64,000 nucleotides of DNA, taken from Phytobacter palmae (GTDB lineage: Bacteria > Pseudomonadota > Gammaproteobacteria > Enterobacterales > Enterobacteriaceae). The stretch's first letter is position 1. Every line of letters begins with the position of its first letter. The stretch is taken from NCBI GenBank assembly GCA_900112785.1, contig FONB01000010.1:62001-126000 (forward strand), read 5' to 3'. The notes under the pieces are model-generated. The model made no database searches and was not told the DNA's origin. It saw only the letters and a list, made by a program, of their open reading frames with translations. The position numbers and the translations under genes are program-made. Below are positions 55,412 through 64,000 of the stretch, one piece after another.

Positions 55412-56062
55412 TTGGCCAGCCATTTTGCAAAAACAACGATAGTTCTGGGTGCTCTTTTCATGAGTGCGAGCGCATTTTCTCATGACCATCACTCGCACGG
55501 TAAACCGTTAAGCGACATGGAGAAAAAAGCGGCGAACGGCGAATTTAATGACAGCGACGTCAGGGACAGAAATCTGAACGACTGGGACGGTATGTGGCAG
55601 TCTCTTTATCCTTATCTGCAAGACGGCAGTCTGGACCCGGTATTGCGGAAAAAGGCGGAGAAAGATAAGAGCAAATCGTTTGATGAAATTAAAGCGTACT
55701 ACCAAAAGGGATATGCCACCGACATTGATACCATCGGTATTGAAAATGGCGTAATCGAATTTCATGTGGGCGATAAGGTGAGTGCCTGTAAATATGATTA
55801 TGCCGGGCATAAAATCCTCACTTATACCTCCGGTAAAAAGGGCGTGCGTTACCTGTTTGAATGTAAAGATGCCAGCAGTAAGGCGCCAAAGTATGTGCAG
55901 TTTAGCGATCACATTATTGCACCGCGCACTTCAGCGCATTTCCATATTTTTATGGGCAATACTTCTCAGGAAGCGCTGCTGGCAGAGATGGACAATTGGC
56001 CAACCTATTACCCTTATCAGCTCAAAAAAGATCAGGTTGTCAATGAGATGCTTCATCACTAA
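55412..56062 (+). CDS. zinT: Periplasmic zinc/cadmium-binding protein ZinT
   Basis: Zinc-scavenging periplasmic protein of 216 residues that supports ZnuABC under zinc starvation. The start is TTG 55412, six bases behind AGGGA; the next ATG (codon 18) would cut the signal peptide. Cleavage is predicted after AFS near residue 23, exposing the metal-binding HDHHSHG. The lipocalin-like body has [24 protein letters not shown] and the metal histidines in [19 protein letters not shown] terminator follows at 56073-56096. Confidence 0.95.
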   Translation: MASHFAKTTIVLGALFMSASAFSHDHHSHGKPLSDMEKKAANGEFNDSDVRDRNLNDWDGMWQSLYPYLQDGSLDPVLRKKAEKDKSKSFDEIKAYYQKGYATDIDTIGIENGVIEFHVGDKVSACKYDYAGHKILTYTSGKKGVRYLFECKDASSKAPKYVQFSDHIIAPRTSAHFHIFMGNTSQEALLAEMDNWPTYYPYQLKKDQVVNEMLHH

Positions 56063-56072
56063 CGGAAAATCA

Positions 56073-56096
56073 GGGCCCGCTTCGGCGGGCCTTTTG
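56073..56096 (+). terminator. Terminator after zinT
   Basis: GGCCCGC-TTCG-GCGGGCC with a stable tetraloop and TTTT. Confidence 0.9.
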
Positions 56097-56178
56097 CGTC
56101 TTCCTGCGCTTTAGTTTCTCTGTCGGCTCTTGTAGCATAGGCCGCTCAGCGGTTTTAACGGTATTTGCAGGAGGCAAA

Positions 56179-56817
56179 GTGTTTGCCGAATATGGTGTTA
56201 TCAGTTTCTGGTCCTATTTCATTGGGGCGATTTTCATTATCCTGGTACCAGGCCCGAATACATTCTTTGTGCTTAAAACCAGCGTGGCGGGTGGGCTGAA
56301 AAATGGCTATGTCGCTGCGGCGGGGGTATTTATCGGCGATGCCGTATTGATGTTCCTGGCCTATATGGGTGTGGCAACGCTGATTAAAACAACGCCGGTA
56401 TTATTCAACCTCGTCCGCTATCTTGGCGCATTTTATCTGCTCTGGCTGGGTGTAAAAATGCTCTACAGTACGTTTTCTCGTCGGGGCAAAAGCGTGAATG
56501 AGCATGAGGAACACAGGGGCGATATTTTCAAACGTTCGCTGGTACTGAGTTTAACCAATCCGAAAGCGATTCTGTTTTATGTGTCGTTTTTCGTGCAGTT
56601 TATTGACGTTCATTATACCAATACGGGAACGGCGTTCTTTATTCTGGCCAGTACGCTGGAGTTAATTAGCGTCTGTTATTTCAGTTTTCTGATTATCTCC
56701 GGGTCCTATGTGACACAGTTTGTGAAAACTAAAAAACGTCTCGCAAAGCTCGGTAACTCCTTAATTGGTCTTATTTTCGTCGGTTTTGCCGCCCGACTGG
56801 CAACGCTGCAATCCTGA
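56179..56817 (+). CDS. leuE: Leucine efflux protein LeuE
   Basis: LysE/RhtB-family amino acid exporter of 212 residues with six hydrophobic helices. The family signature is [17 protein letters not shown] near 24, and [18 protein letters not shown] near 125. It starts at GTG 56179 behind AGGAGG, as the E. coli gene starts MFAEYGV. In E. coli it exports leucine and other hydrophobic amino acids; specificity here rests on similarity. In E. coli leuE lies elsewhere (yeaS). Confidence 0.9.
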   Translation: MFAEYGVISFWSYFIGAIFIILVPGPNTFFVLKTSVAGGLKNGYVAAAGVFIGDAVLMFLAYMGVATLIKTTPVLFNLVRYLGAFYLLWLGVKMLYSTFSRRGKSVNEHEEHRGDIFKRSLVLSLTNPKAILFYVSFFVQFIDVHYTNTGTAFFILASTLELISVCYFSFLIISGSYVTQFVKTKKRLAKLGNSLIGLIFVGFAARLATLQS

Positions 56818-56874
56818 ACAGCGCAGAGGCCTGTGTTTAACGGACCTGCACCTAACTCTTATACGGCGTATGTG

Positions 56875-57486
56875 ATGAAAATTTATCTGGTCCGGCACGG
56901 TGAAACCGTCTGGAACGTTGAAAACAGGATTCAGGGGCATCTGGATAGCCCGGTTACGGAGGCAGGCATCAGGCAGATCTCTGCCCTGTGTCGGGATCTG
57001 GCAGACAAATCCATTACCCTTATTGTCGCGTCGCCTTTAGGCCGATCGGTAATCGCTGCCGGGCAAATCGCGTCGTGGTTAGATTGCCCGTTGCAGTTTG
57101 AGCCTGCCTTTGTCGAACGTCATTTTGGCGAGTTTGAAGGCAAACGCCTCGCTGAACTGACTGAGAAAGAGCGGGTTCAGGCTGTGGCGATGCTTTCCGG
57201 CAGTTCTGATATCGGGCCGCAAAATGGCGAGGCACTACAGGATGCCACCCGGCGAGTTCTTAGCGCCCTGTCCGGTTTGTCGTCTGGTCAGGGTAATCTA
57301 TGCGTTGTTTCCCACGGGCATGTTATTCAATCGGTTATCAGCACGCTTTCGGGTAATAATGCCGAACATTTTGAGCGGTATGCACATTTAAATGGCGCCT
57401 ATTCCGTTCTCGCCTGCACGGAAAAAGGACTCACGGTAGAAAAATGGGGGGTAGCGACCCATCTTTTCTCCCGACATACGCCATGA
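56875..57486 (+). CDS. Histidine phosphatase family protein
   Basis: Phosphoglycerate mutase/phosphatase-fold protein of 203 residues. The phosphorylated histidine is H8 in LVRHGETVW and the second catalytic histidine lies in VVSHGHVIQS near 152. The GEFEG segment near 83 carries the acid-base residue. I start it at ATG 56875 (MKIYLVRHG); GTG 56833 is in frame but adds 14 residues. It resembles cobalamin-type or broad-specificity phosphatases such as YhfR/CobC; the substrate is unknown. Confidence 0.8.
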   Translation: MKIYLVRHGETVWNVENRIQGHLDSPVTEAGIRQISALCRDLADKSITLIVASPLGRSVIAAGQIASWLDCPLQFEPAFVERHFGEFEGKRLAELTEKERVQAVAMLSGSSDIGPQNGEALQDATRRVLSALSGLSSGQGNLCVVSHGHVIQSVISTLSGNNAEHFERYAHLNGAYSVLACTEKGLTVEKWGVATHLFSRHTP

Positions 57487-57859
57487 GCGTTTGTTCTGCT
57501 CTGGATTAAATGCAATCTATCTTGTTGATAATCGGTTTTGTGACGCAGTTAACTTTCTGATATCAGGAAAAATTTTCTAAGAATCCTTTTTTAGCTCCCT
57601 ATCTCAAAAATAGGTATTACCTATACATCTTTTGCAGACGCAGGCGCGCCAGACTTGCTGTCGAAAATAGCTATTATTTATCAAATCATTAAACAATCTT
57701 TCACTTCTCTGTTAAGCCTTCGCACAGAGTCTATGCTTATACCATGTGCTTAAAAAACGGGCAGTACACGAATAACCCTTCGGAATAGAGGTTGAAGTGA
57801 TAATCATTATCACTAACATAGTGTTATGTCCTTCATGATTTATGACGTGAGGTAGAACT
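57487..57859 (+). promoter_or_regulatory. suf operon control region with Fur box
   Basis: The 373-base non-coding region holds a perfect 19-base palindrome AGTGATAATCATTATCACT at 57796-57814, a strong Fur box 45 bases before sufA. In E. coli the same region binds IscR, OxyR and IHF farther upstream; AT-rich stretches at 57590-57720 would fit but I cannot delimit sites. GAGGTAG precedes the sufA ATG. Confidence 0.8.
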
Positions 57860-58228
57860 ATGGAATTGCAATCAGAAACGTTCGATCCGGCCGACTTTGC
57901 CTGGCGCGGGCTAACGATGACACCAGCCGCCGCAGAGCATATTCGTGGATTAATCCGCAAGCAACCCGACCTGTTGGGTGTCCGGCTGGGCATTAAACAG
58001 ACTGGCTGCGCCGGTTTTGGCTATGTGCTCGATACCGTCACGCAACCTGATAAAGACGACCTGCTTTTTGAAAATGACGGTGCACGACTATACGTGCCGC
58101 TCGGGGCGATGCCATTTATTGATGGCACCGAAGTGGACTATGTGCGCGAAGGATTAAACCAGTTATTCAAATTTCATAACCCGAAAGCCCAGAACGAATG
58201 TGGCTGTGGCGAAAGCTTTGGGGTATAG
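57860..58228 (+). CDS. sufA: Fe-S cluster carrier SufA
   Basis: A-type iron-sulfur carrier of 122 residues. The three ligand cysteines are C50 (KQTGCAGFG), C114 and C116 (NECGCGES). It receives clusters from SufBCD and delivers them to apoproteins under iron limitation or oxidative stress. It heads sufABCDSE; sufB starts eight bases after its stop. Confidence 0.97.
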   Translation: MELQSETFDPADFAWRGLTMTPAAAEHIRGLIRKQPDLLGVRLGIKQTGCAGFGYVLDTVTQPDKDDLLFENDGARLYVPLGAMPFIDGTEVDYVREGLNQLFKFHNPKAQNECGCGESFGV

Positions 58229-58236
58229 GCGGTACT

Positions 58237-59721
58237 ATGTCTCGTAACACAGAAGCAACAGACGATGTCAAAACCTGGACCGGGAACCTCAACTATAAAG
58301 AGGGCTTTTTTACCCGGCTAACCACTGACGAACTGGCGAAAGGCATTAATGAAGATGTCGTGCGGGCAATTTCAGCCAAACGAAACGAACCTGAATGGAT
58401 GCTGGAGTTTCGCCTGAGCGCATATCGCGCCTGGCTCGAGATGGAAGAGCCACACTGGCTGAAAGCCCATTACGCGAAGCTTGATTATCAGGACTATAGC
58501 TATTATTCAGCGCCATCCTGTGGCAGCTGCGATGACACTTGTGCCTCGCAACCGGGAGCGGTACAGCAAACTGGCGCGAATGCGTTTCTGACTGACGAAG
58601 TGGAAGCGGCATTCAACCAACTTGGCGTGCCGGTCCGTGAAGGGCGTGAAGTGGCAGTCGACGCCATTTTTGACTCCGTATCCGTTGCCACCACTTACCG
58701 GGAAAAACTCTCCGAACAGGGGATTATTTTTTGCTCATTTGGCGAGGCCATTCACGACCATCCGGAACTGGTGAAAAAATACCTGGGTACCGTCGTCCCC
58801 TCCAATGACAACTTCTTTGCGGCGCTGAATGCGGCGGTCGCCTCTGACGGTACCTTTATCTATATCCCGAAAGGGGTACGTTGCCCGATGGAATTGTCGA
58901 CCTATTTCCGCATCAATGCCGAAAAAACCGGGCAGTTCGAACGCACTATTCTGATCGCGGACGAAGGCAGCTACGTTAGCTATATCGAAGGGTGTTCCGC
59001 GCCAGTGCGCGACAGTTACCAGCTTCATGCGGCAGTGGTGGAGGTCATCATCCATAAAGATGCAGAAGTGAAATACTCAACTGTGCAGAACTGGTTCCCC
59101 GGCGATAACAACACCGGCGGGATCCTCAACTTCGTGACCAAGCGTGCGTTGTGTGAAGGTGAGAATAGCAAAATGTCATGGACGCAGTCGGAGACCGGCT
59201 CAGCCATTACCTGGAAATACCCAAGCTGCATCCTGCGTGGGGATAACTCCATCGGTGAGTTCTTCTCCGTGGCGCTGACCAGTGGTCACCAGCAGGCAGA
59301 TACTGGTACCAAGATGATTCACATCGGCAAAAACACCAGGTCGACCATTATCTCGAAAGGGATCTCTGCCGGACATAGTCAGAACAGCTATCGCGGGCTG
59401 GTGAAAATCATGCCGAGCGCCACTAACGCACGTAACTTTACCCAGTGTGACTCCATGCTGATAGGCCCGGATTGTGGCGCGCATACTTTCCCGTACGTGG
59501 AGTGTCGCAATAACAGTGCGCAACTGGAACATGAAGCTACCACGTCACGCATCGGGGAAGATCAGCTGTTCTACTGCCTGCAGCGCGGTATCAGTGAAGA
59601 TGATGCTATTTCAATGATCGTTAATGGATTCTGTAAAGACGTGTTCTCCGAGTTGCCGCTGGAGTTTGCCGTTGAAGCACAAAAATTGCTGGCTATTAGT
59701 CTCGAACACAGCGTCGGTTAA
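58237..59721 (+). CDS. sufB: Fe-S scaffold subunit SufB
   Basis: Core scaffold of SufBC2D, 494 residues with the beta-helix domain. ATG 58237 gives [16 protein letters not shown] as in E. coli, and is preferred over an in-frame start inside sufA. One residue is missing near position 17-19 relative to E. coli. Conserved cysteines include those in [14 protein letters not shown] near 92, [11 protein letters not shown] and [17 protein letters not shown], the latter with the glutamate-histidine region for cluster assembly. Confidence 0.97.
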   Translation: MSRNTEATDDVKTWTGNLNYKEGFFTRLTTDELAKGINEDVVRAISAKRNEPEWMLEFRLSAYRAWLEMEEPHWLKAHYAKLDYQDYSYYSAPSCGSCDDTCASQPGAVQQTGANAFLTDEVEAAFNQLGVPVREGREVAVDAIFDSVSVATTYREKLSEQGIIFCSFGEAIHDHPELVKKYLGTVVPSNDNFFAALNAAVASDGTFIYIPKGVRCPMELSTYFRINAEKTGQFERTILIADEGSYVSYIEGCSAPVRDSYQLHAAVVEVIIHKDAEVKYSTVQNWFPGDNNTGGILNFVTKRALCEGENSKMSWTQSETGSAITWKYPSCILRGDNSIGEFFSVALTSGHQQADTGTKMIHIGKNTRSTIISKGISAGHSQNSYRGLVKIMPSATNARNFTQCDSMLIGPDCGAHTFPYVECRNNSAQLEHEATTSRIGEDQLFYCLQRGISEDDAISMIVNGFCKDVFSELPLEFAVEAQKLLAISLEHSVG

Positions 59722-59737
59722 GAATTAAGGAATAAAC

Positions 59738-60484
59738 ATGTTAAGTATTAAAGACCTGCAGGTAAGCGTTGAAGATAAAGAGATTCTGCGTGGCCTGAGC
59801 CTGGATGTGCGTCCGGGGGAAGTGCACGCCATTATGGGGCCCAACGGTTCCGGCAAAAGTACGCTATCTGCAACGCTGGCAGGACGTGAAGATTATGAAG
59901 TCACCGGCGGCAGCGTCGAGTACAAGGGTAAAGATTTGCTGGAACTTTCTCCGGAAGATCGCGCCGGAGAAGGCGTGTTTATGGCCTTCCAGTATCCGGT
60001 TGAAATTCCCGGCGTCAGTAATCAATTCTTCCTGCAAACGGCACTCAACGCCGTGCGCAAATACCGTGAGCAGGATGAGCTGGACCGCTTTGATTTTCAG
60101 GACCTGATGGAAGAAAAAATCAAACTACTGAAGATGCCGGAAGATCTATTGACCCGCTCGGTTAACGTTGGTTTTTCAGGCGGTGAGAAGAAGCGTAACG
60201 ACATCCTGCAAATGGCCGTACTGGAACCTGATTTGTGCATCCTCGATGAAACCGATTCGGGGCTTGATATTGACGCGCTCAAAATCGTTGCCGATGGCGT
60301 CAATGCGCTGCGCGATGATAAGCGTTCTTTCATTATTGTGACGCACTATCAGCGGATCCTGGATTACATCAAGCCGGATTATGTCCACGTACTGTATCAG
60401 GGGCGCATTGTGAAATCCGGTGATTTCACACTGGTTAAGCAACTGGAGGAGCAAGGTTATGGCTGGCTTACAGAACAGCAGTAA
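59738..60484 (+). CDS. sufC: Fe-S assembly ATPase SufC
   Basis: ABC-type ATPase of 248 residues. Walker A is GPNGSGKST near 33, signature is FSGGEKKRNDILQ near 151, and Walker B CILDETDSGLD near 167. It binds SufB and SufD and drives the conformational change for cluster building. AAGGAAT precedes the ATG. Its last 26 bases overlap sufD. Confidence 0.97.
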   Translation: MLSIKDLQVSVEDKEILRGLSLDVRPGEVHAIMGPNGSGKSTLSATLAGREDYEVTGGSVEYKGKDLLELSPEDRAGEGVFMAFQYPVEIPGVSNQFFLQTALNAVRKYREQDELDRFDFQDLMEEKIKLLKMPEDLLTRSVNVGFSGGEKKRNDILQMAVLEPDLCILDETDSGLDIDALKIVADGVNALRDDKRSFIIVTHYQRILDYIKPDYVHVLYQGRIVKSGDFTLVKQLEEQGYGWLTEQQ

Positions 60485-61730
60485 CGCGCTGCAACAGTGG
60501 CATCATCTGTTTGAACAACAAGGCGGGGCGCGCTCTGAGCAGGCGCAACAGCATCTGCAGCAAATGCTGCGCTTAGGCCTGCCGACGCGCAAACACGAAA
60601 ACTGGAAATATACGCCGCTCGACGGTTTACTAAATAGCCAGTTTGTCACCACGGCGGGGGTGTTGAGCGCACAAGAGTGTGATGCACTTGCATTGCCGGT
60701 CGATGCGCTACGCCTGGTGTTTGTGGATGGTTATTACAACGCGGCGCTGAGCGACGACATTGCCGGTTCTGGCTTCACCGTGACCATTAACGATGACCGT
60801 CAGGCTTTGCAGGCCCCGGTGCAGCCGGAGGTGTTTTTACACTTAACCGAAAGTCTGGCGCAAAGCATCACCCATATTAGCGTCAGCCGTAATCAGCGGG
60901 CGACCAAACCGCTTCTGTTAATGCATATCACCCAGGGGCTGGCCGGATCAGAGATGAACACGGCCCATTATCGCCACCATATCTCGCTTGCCGAAGGGGC
61001 CGAAGCGACAATCTACGAGCACTTTGTCAGTCTCAACACGCATCGCCATTTCACCGGCGCGCGGCTGACGATGGACGTGGCGGCAAATGCCCAACTGCAT
61101 CATGTCAAACTGGCGTTTGAAAACCCGGAAAGCTACCACTTTGCGCACAACGACATTCGACTTGGCGCAGATGCAGCGGCGTACAGCCATAGCTTCCTGC
61201 TGGGCGGCGCTGTGTTGCGTCACAATACCAGTACTCAACTCAACGGTGAAAATACGACGCTGCGCATGAACAGCCTCGCGATGCCAGTGAAATCAGAAGT
61301 ATGTGATACCCGCACCTGGCTTGAACACAATAAAGGCTATTGCAACAGCCGCCAGCTGCATAAAACCATTGTCAGCGACAAAGGACGTGCGGTGTTCAAC
61401 GGGCTGATTAACGTTGCGCAACACGCCATCAAAACCGACGGACAGATGACCAACAATAATTTGCTGTTGGGACGACTGGCGGAAGTGGACACCAAACCGC
61501 AGCTGGAAATTTATGCTGATGACGTGAAATGTAGCCACGGTGCAACGGTCGGGCGTATTGACGACGAACAGATGTTTTACCTGCGTTCGCGCGGCATTGA
61601 CCAGCAGGCGGCGCAAAAAATGATTATTTACGCCTTTGCCGCTGAGCTCACCGAAGCTATCAGCGACGAAGCGCTCAGACAGCAGGTGCTGGCGCGCATT
61701 GGCCAACGCCTTGCGGGAGGCTTAGCATGA
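60459..61730 (+). CDS. sufD: Fe-S assembly subunit SufD
   Basis: SufB paralogue of 423 residues in the SufBC2D complex, needed for iron acquisition. ATG 60459 behind GGAGGAGC gives [16 protein letters not shown], matching E. coli; an upstream start within sufC is rejected. The beta-helix includes [18 protein letters not shown] and [22 protein letters not shown], with conserved His and Cys. Its TGA overlaps the sufS ATG. Confidence 0.97.
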   Translation: MAGLQNSSNALQQWHHLFEQQGGARSEQAQQHLQQMLRLGLPTRKHENWKYTPLDGLLNSQFVTTAGVLSAQECDALALPVDALRLVFVDGYYNAALSDDIAGSGFTVTINDDRQALQAPVQPEVFLHLTESLAQSITHISVSRNQRATKPLLLMHITQGLAGSEMNTAHYRHHISLAEGAEATIYEHFVSLNTHRHFTGARLTMDVAANAQLHHVKLAFENPESYHFAHNDIRLGADAAAYSHSFLLGGAVLRHNTSTQLNGENTTLRMNSLAMPVKSEVCDTRTWLEHNKGYCNSRQLHKTIVSDKGRAVFNGLINVAQHAIKTDGQMTNNNLLLGRLAEVDTKPQLEIYADDVKCSHGATVGRIDDEQMFYLRSRGIDQQAAQKMIIYAFAAELTEAISDEALRQQVLARIGQRLAGGLA

Positions 61731-62947
61731 GTTTTTCCGTTCACAGCGTACGCGCCGATTTTCCGGTCCTGACGCGTGAAGTTAACGGGGTGCCGCTGGC
61801 GTATCTGGACAGCGCAGCCAGCGCACAAAAACCGAATCAGGTTATTGATGCCGAGGCAGAGTTTTTTCGCCACGGCTATGCAGCGGTGCACCGGGGGATC
61901 CATACCCTGAGCGCTGAAGCCACGCAGCGTATGGAACAAGTTCGAACCCAGGTCGCAAGTTTTCTGAACGCCCGGTTACCGGAAGAGCTGGTTTTCGTGC
62001 GTGGTACTACCGAAGGTATCAATCTTGTCGCCAATAGTTGGGGCAACAGTCAGGTGCAGGCGGGGGACAATATCATCATCAGCGCCATGGAGCATCACGC
62101 GAATATCGTGCCGTGGCAGATGCTGTGTGAGCGCGTCGGTGCTGAGCTACGGGTCATACCGCTCAATATCGACGGTACATTACAACTGGAGGCGCTGCCT
62201 GGGTTGTTTGATGCCCGTACGCGCTTACTGGCGATTACTCAGGTCTCTAATGTGCTGGGAACGGAAAATCCCGTAGCGGACATCATTGCGCTGGCCCATC
62301 AACATGGCGCGAAAGTTCTCATTGATGGCGCTCAGGCTATCATGCATCACCCGGTCGATGTACAGGCGCTGGATTGCGATTTCTATGTCTTCTCCGGCCA
62401 TAAGCTTTACGGGCCGACGGGGATTGGGGTGCTGTATGTCAAAGAGGAGATCTTGCAAGCTATGCCGCCGTGGGAAGGTGGGGGCTCTATGATTGCCACC
62501 GTGAGCCTGACGGAAGGGACCACCTATGCCAAAGCGCCGTGGCGTTTCGAAGCGGGTACCCCGAATACCGGAGGGATTATCGGTCTGGGCGCGGCTATCG
62601 AGTATGTGAGCGGACTTGGGCTGGATGCGATTGCGCAGTATGAGCAGACGCTCATGCGTTATGCCCTGAATGCACTGGCGGATGTGCCCGATTTAACGCT
62701 CTATGGCCCGCAGGATCGTCTGGGGGTGATTGCCTTTAATTTGGGTAAACATCACGCCTATGATGTAGGAAGCTTCCTTGATAATTATGGTGTGGCCGTG
62801 CGGACCGGGCATCATTGCGCAATGCCGCTGATGGCGTTTTATAATGTACCGGCAATGTGCCGTGCGTCACTGGTGATGTACAACACAGAAGAAGAGGTGG
62901 ATCGTCTGGTGGCTGGCCTGAAACGTATTCATCAGTTGCTGGGCTAA
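61727..62947 (+). CDS. sufS: Cysteine desulfurase SufS
   Basis: PLP-dependent group II desulfurase of 406 residues that takes sulfur from cysteine. The PLP lysine is K226 in [11 protein letters not shown] and the persulfide cysteine is C364 in [11 protein letters not shown]. It passes sulfur to SufE, encoded 13 bases downstream. It also has selenocysteine lyase activity in E. coli. Confidence 0.97.
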   Translation: MSFSVHSVRADFPVLTREVNGVPLAYLDSAASAQKPNQVIDAEAEFFRHGYAAVHRGIHTLSAEATQRMEQVRTQVASFLNARLPEELVFVRGTTEGINLVANSWGNSQVQAGDNIIISAMEHHANIVPWQMLCERVGAELRVIPLNIDGTLQLEALPGLFDARTRLLAITQVSNVLGTENPVADIIALAHQHGAKVLIDGAQAIMHHPVDVQALDCDFYVFSGHKLYGPTGIGVLYVKEEILQAMPPWEGGGSMIATVSLTEGTTYAKAPWRFEAGTPNTGGIIGLGAAIEYVSGLGLDAIAQYEQTLMRYALNALADVPDLTLYGPQDRLGVIAFNLGKHHAYDVGSFLDNYGVAVRTGHHCAMPLMAFYNVPAMCRASLVMYNTEEEVDRLVAGLKRIHQLLG

Positions 62948-62960
62948 CAGAGAGGCAAAC

Positions 62961-63377
62961 ATGGCCGTTTTACCCGACAGAGACAAGCTGCTGCGCAATT
63001 TTGGGCGCTGTGCCAACTGGGAAGAGAAGTATCTGTATATCATTGAGCTGGGGCAGCGGTTGCCTGCGCTCAGCGACGAGGCACACAATCCCGAAAACAT
63101 TATTCAGGGGTGCCAGAGTCAGGTCTGGATTGTGATGCGCCGTAATGACGAGGGCATGATAGAACTGGCGGGCGACAGCGATGCAGCCATCGTCAAAGGC
63201 CTTATTGCCATCGTATTTATTCTTTATCAGCAGATGACTGCCCAGGACATCGTGGCGTTCGATGTGCGTCCGTGGTTTGAAAAAATGTCGTTGACTCAAC
63301 ACCTTACGCCTTCTCGTTCTCAGGGGCTGGAAGCGATGATTCGTGCAATTCGCTCCAAAGCCGCCAACATTAGCTAA
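62961..63377 (+). CDS. sufE: Sulfur acceptor SufE
   Basis: A 138-residue protein that accepts persulfide sulfur from SufS C364 onto C51 (in [10 protein letters not shown]) and transfers it to SufB. It is the last gene of the operon. AGAGAGG precedes the ATG. The imperfect hairpin around GCGAGGTGCATCCGCGCCTCG at 63403-63423, followed by TTGGTTTTT, may end the transcript. Confidence 0.96.
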   Translation: MAVLPDRDKLLRNFGRCANWEEKYLYIIELGQRLPALSDEAHNPENIIQGCQSQVWIVMRRNDEGMIELAGDSDAAIVKGLIAIVFILYQQMTAQDIVAFDVRPWFEKMSLTQHLTPSRSQGLEAMIRAIRSKAANIS

Positions 63378-63472
63378 ACTAAATAGACAGCTTTCATCCT
63401 GTTACGCGAGGTGCATCCGCGCCTCGTTGGTTTTTCAGCTTTCGGCCTCTGCCGTGATACAGGACATCCAGT

Positions 63473-64000
63473 ATGAAACGCGCGTCTACTATTACATTGT
63501 CTCTTATTGGCGCTTTTAGCGCTATCCAGATGGCCTGGGCTGTGGATTATCCGCTGCCACCGGCCGGAAGTCGTCTTATCGGTCAAAACCAGACTTATAC
63601 TGTTCAGGAGAGTGATAAAAACCTGCAGGCCATCGCCCGGCATTTTGACACCGCGGCAATGCTGATTATCGAAGCCAATAACACAATCGCACCGATACCC
63701 AGAGCGGGTACGGTCGTTACCATTCCGTCACAAATGCTGCTACCGGATACGCCACGAGACGGGATTGTGGTCAACCTTGCTGAGCTGCGACTTTACTATT
63801 ATCCCCCCGGCAAAGATATCGTTCAGGTTTTCCCGCTGGGGATTGGTCAGCAGGGGCTTGAAACACCGGTAACAACCACCCGTATTAGCCAGAAGATCCC
63901 CAATCCTACCTGGACGCCTACCGCAGGCATCCGCGCGCGTTCTCTGGCGCAAGGCATTGAATTGCCCGCTGTCGTACCCGCCGGGCCAAATAATCCTCTG
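63473..64000 (+). CDS. ldtE: L,D-transpeptidase LdtE (YnhG), partial
   Basis: The first 176 residues of a periplasmic YkuD-type L,D-transpeptidase that forms 3-3 cross-links in peptidoglycan. A signal peptide cleaved after AWA near 23 is followed by a LysM domain ([20 protein letters not shown] near 43) and the start of the YkuD domain ([14 protein letters not shown] near 98, [14 protein letters not shown] near 143). The catalytic HxxxSxGCI region lies beyond the window. The frame is intact to the end. Confidence 0.93.
   Translation, partial: MKRASTITLSLIGAFSAIQMAWAVDYPLPPAGSRLIGQNQTYTVQESDKNLQAIARHFDTAAMLIIEANNTIAPIPRAGTVVTIPSQMLLPDTPRDGIVVNLAELRLYYYPPGKDIVQVFPLGIGQQGLETPVTTTRISQKIPNPTWTPTAGIRARSLAQGIELPAVVPAGPNNPL

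Overview
The window is chromosomal DNA of an enterobacterium. Nearly every gene has a recognisable Escherichia coli/Salmonella counterpart of matching length, and the gene order follows the E. coli ast-spy-chb-katE-pfkB-thrS-pheST-btu-aroH-ppsA-ydiJ-suf segment. A Salmonella-type ydiV, an LpxP-type acyltransferase beside menI and several small insertions suggest Citrobacter, Enterobacter or a close relative rather than E. coli; the species cannot be fixed from the sequence alone. I see no tRNA, rRNA, insertion sequence, prophage or CRISPR array.

Layout. 23-6048: astCADBE, arginine catabolism by the succinyltransferase route, with overlapping stop/start codons. 6133-9162: an AT-rich accessory island with two head-to-head genes, a large GT9/heptosyltransferase-like protein and an FkbM-family methyltransferase. 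9617-13324: spy, ves, cho (SOS), nadE, osmE. 13599-18819: chbBCARFG, chitobiose uptake and breakdown. 18856-29471: katE, cedA, tcyP, ydjM (SOS), a kduD-like dehydrogenase, hxpB, yniB, yniA, ydiZ, pfkB, ydiY. 29499-30070: a helix-hairpin-helix protein and fumD.

30339-40740 is the translation and B12 block: thrS, infC (AUU start), rpmI, rplT, pheM leader, pheS, pheT, ihfA, btuC, btuE, btuD, nlpC. 41066-48355: ydiV, selO, hemP, aroH, ppsR, ppsA. The ppsA-ydiK junction carries the sRNA gene rprA and lacks the ydiL-to-fadK genes that E. coli has there. 48935-53705: ydiK, ydiJ, menI. 53915-57486: a variable cluster with lpxP-like, an unknown small gene, zinT, leuE and a histidine phosphatase. 57860-63377: sufABCDSE. 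The window ends inside ldtE.

Control sites readable by eye include LexA boxes (cho, ydjM), Fur boxes (hemP, sufA), a Zur box (zinT), a Cra box (ppsA), a TrpR operator (aroH), an RcsB-type box (rprA), the ThrRS translational operator, the phe attenuator and a ChiX-pairing site between chbB and chbC.

The most unusual part is the 6133-9162 island. The glycosyltransferase-like protein has a long unrecognised N-terminal half, a GT9-type C-terminal half ending in a four-cysteine cluster that recalls autotransporter heptosyltransferases, and an uninterrupted run of eight G residues in its coding strand that could support phase variation. With the adjacent methyltransferase it could form a two-gene glycan-transfer and methylation system. 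This is an inference from motifs and context; the substrate is unknown.
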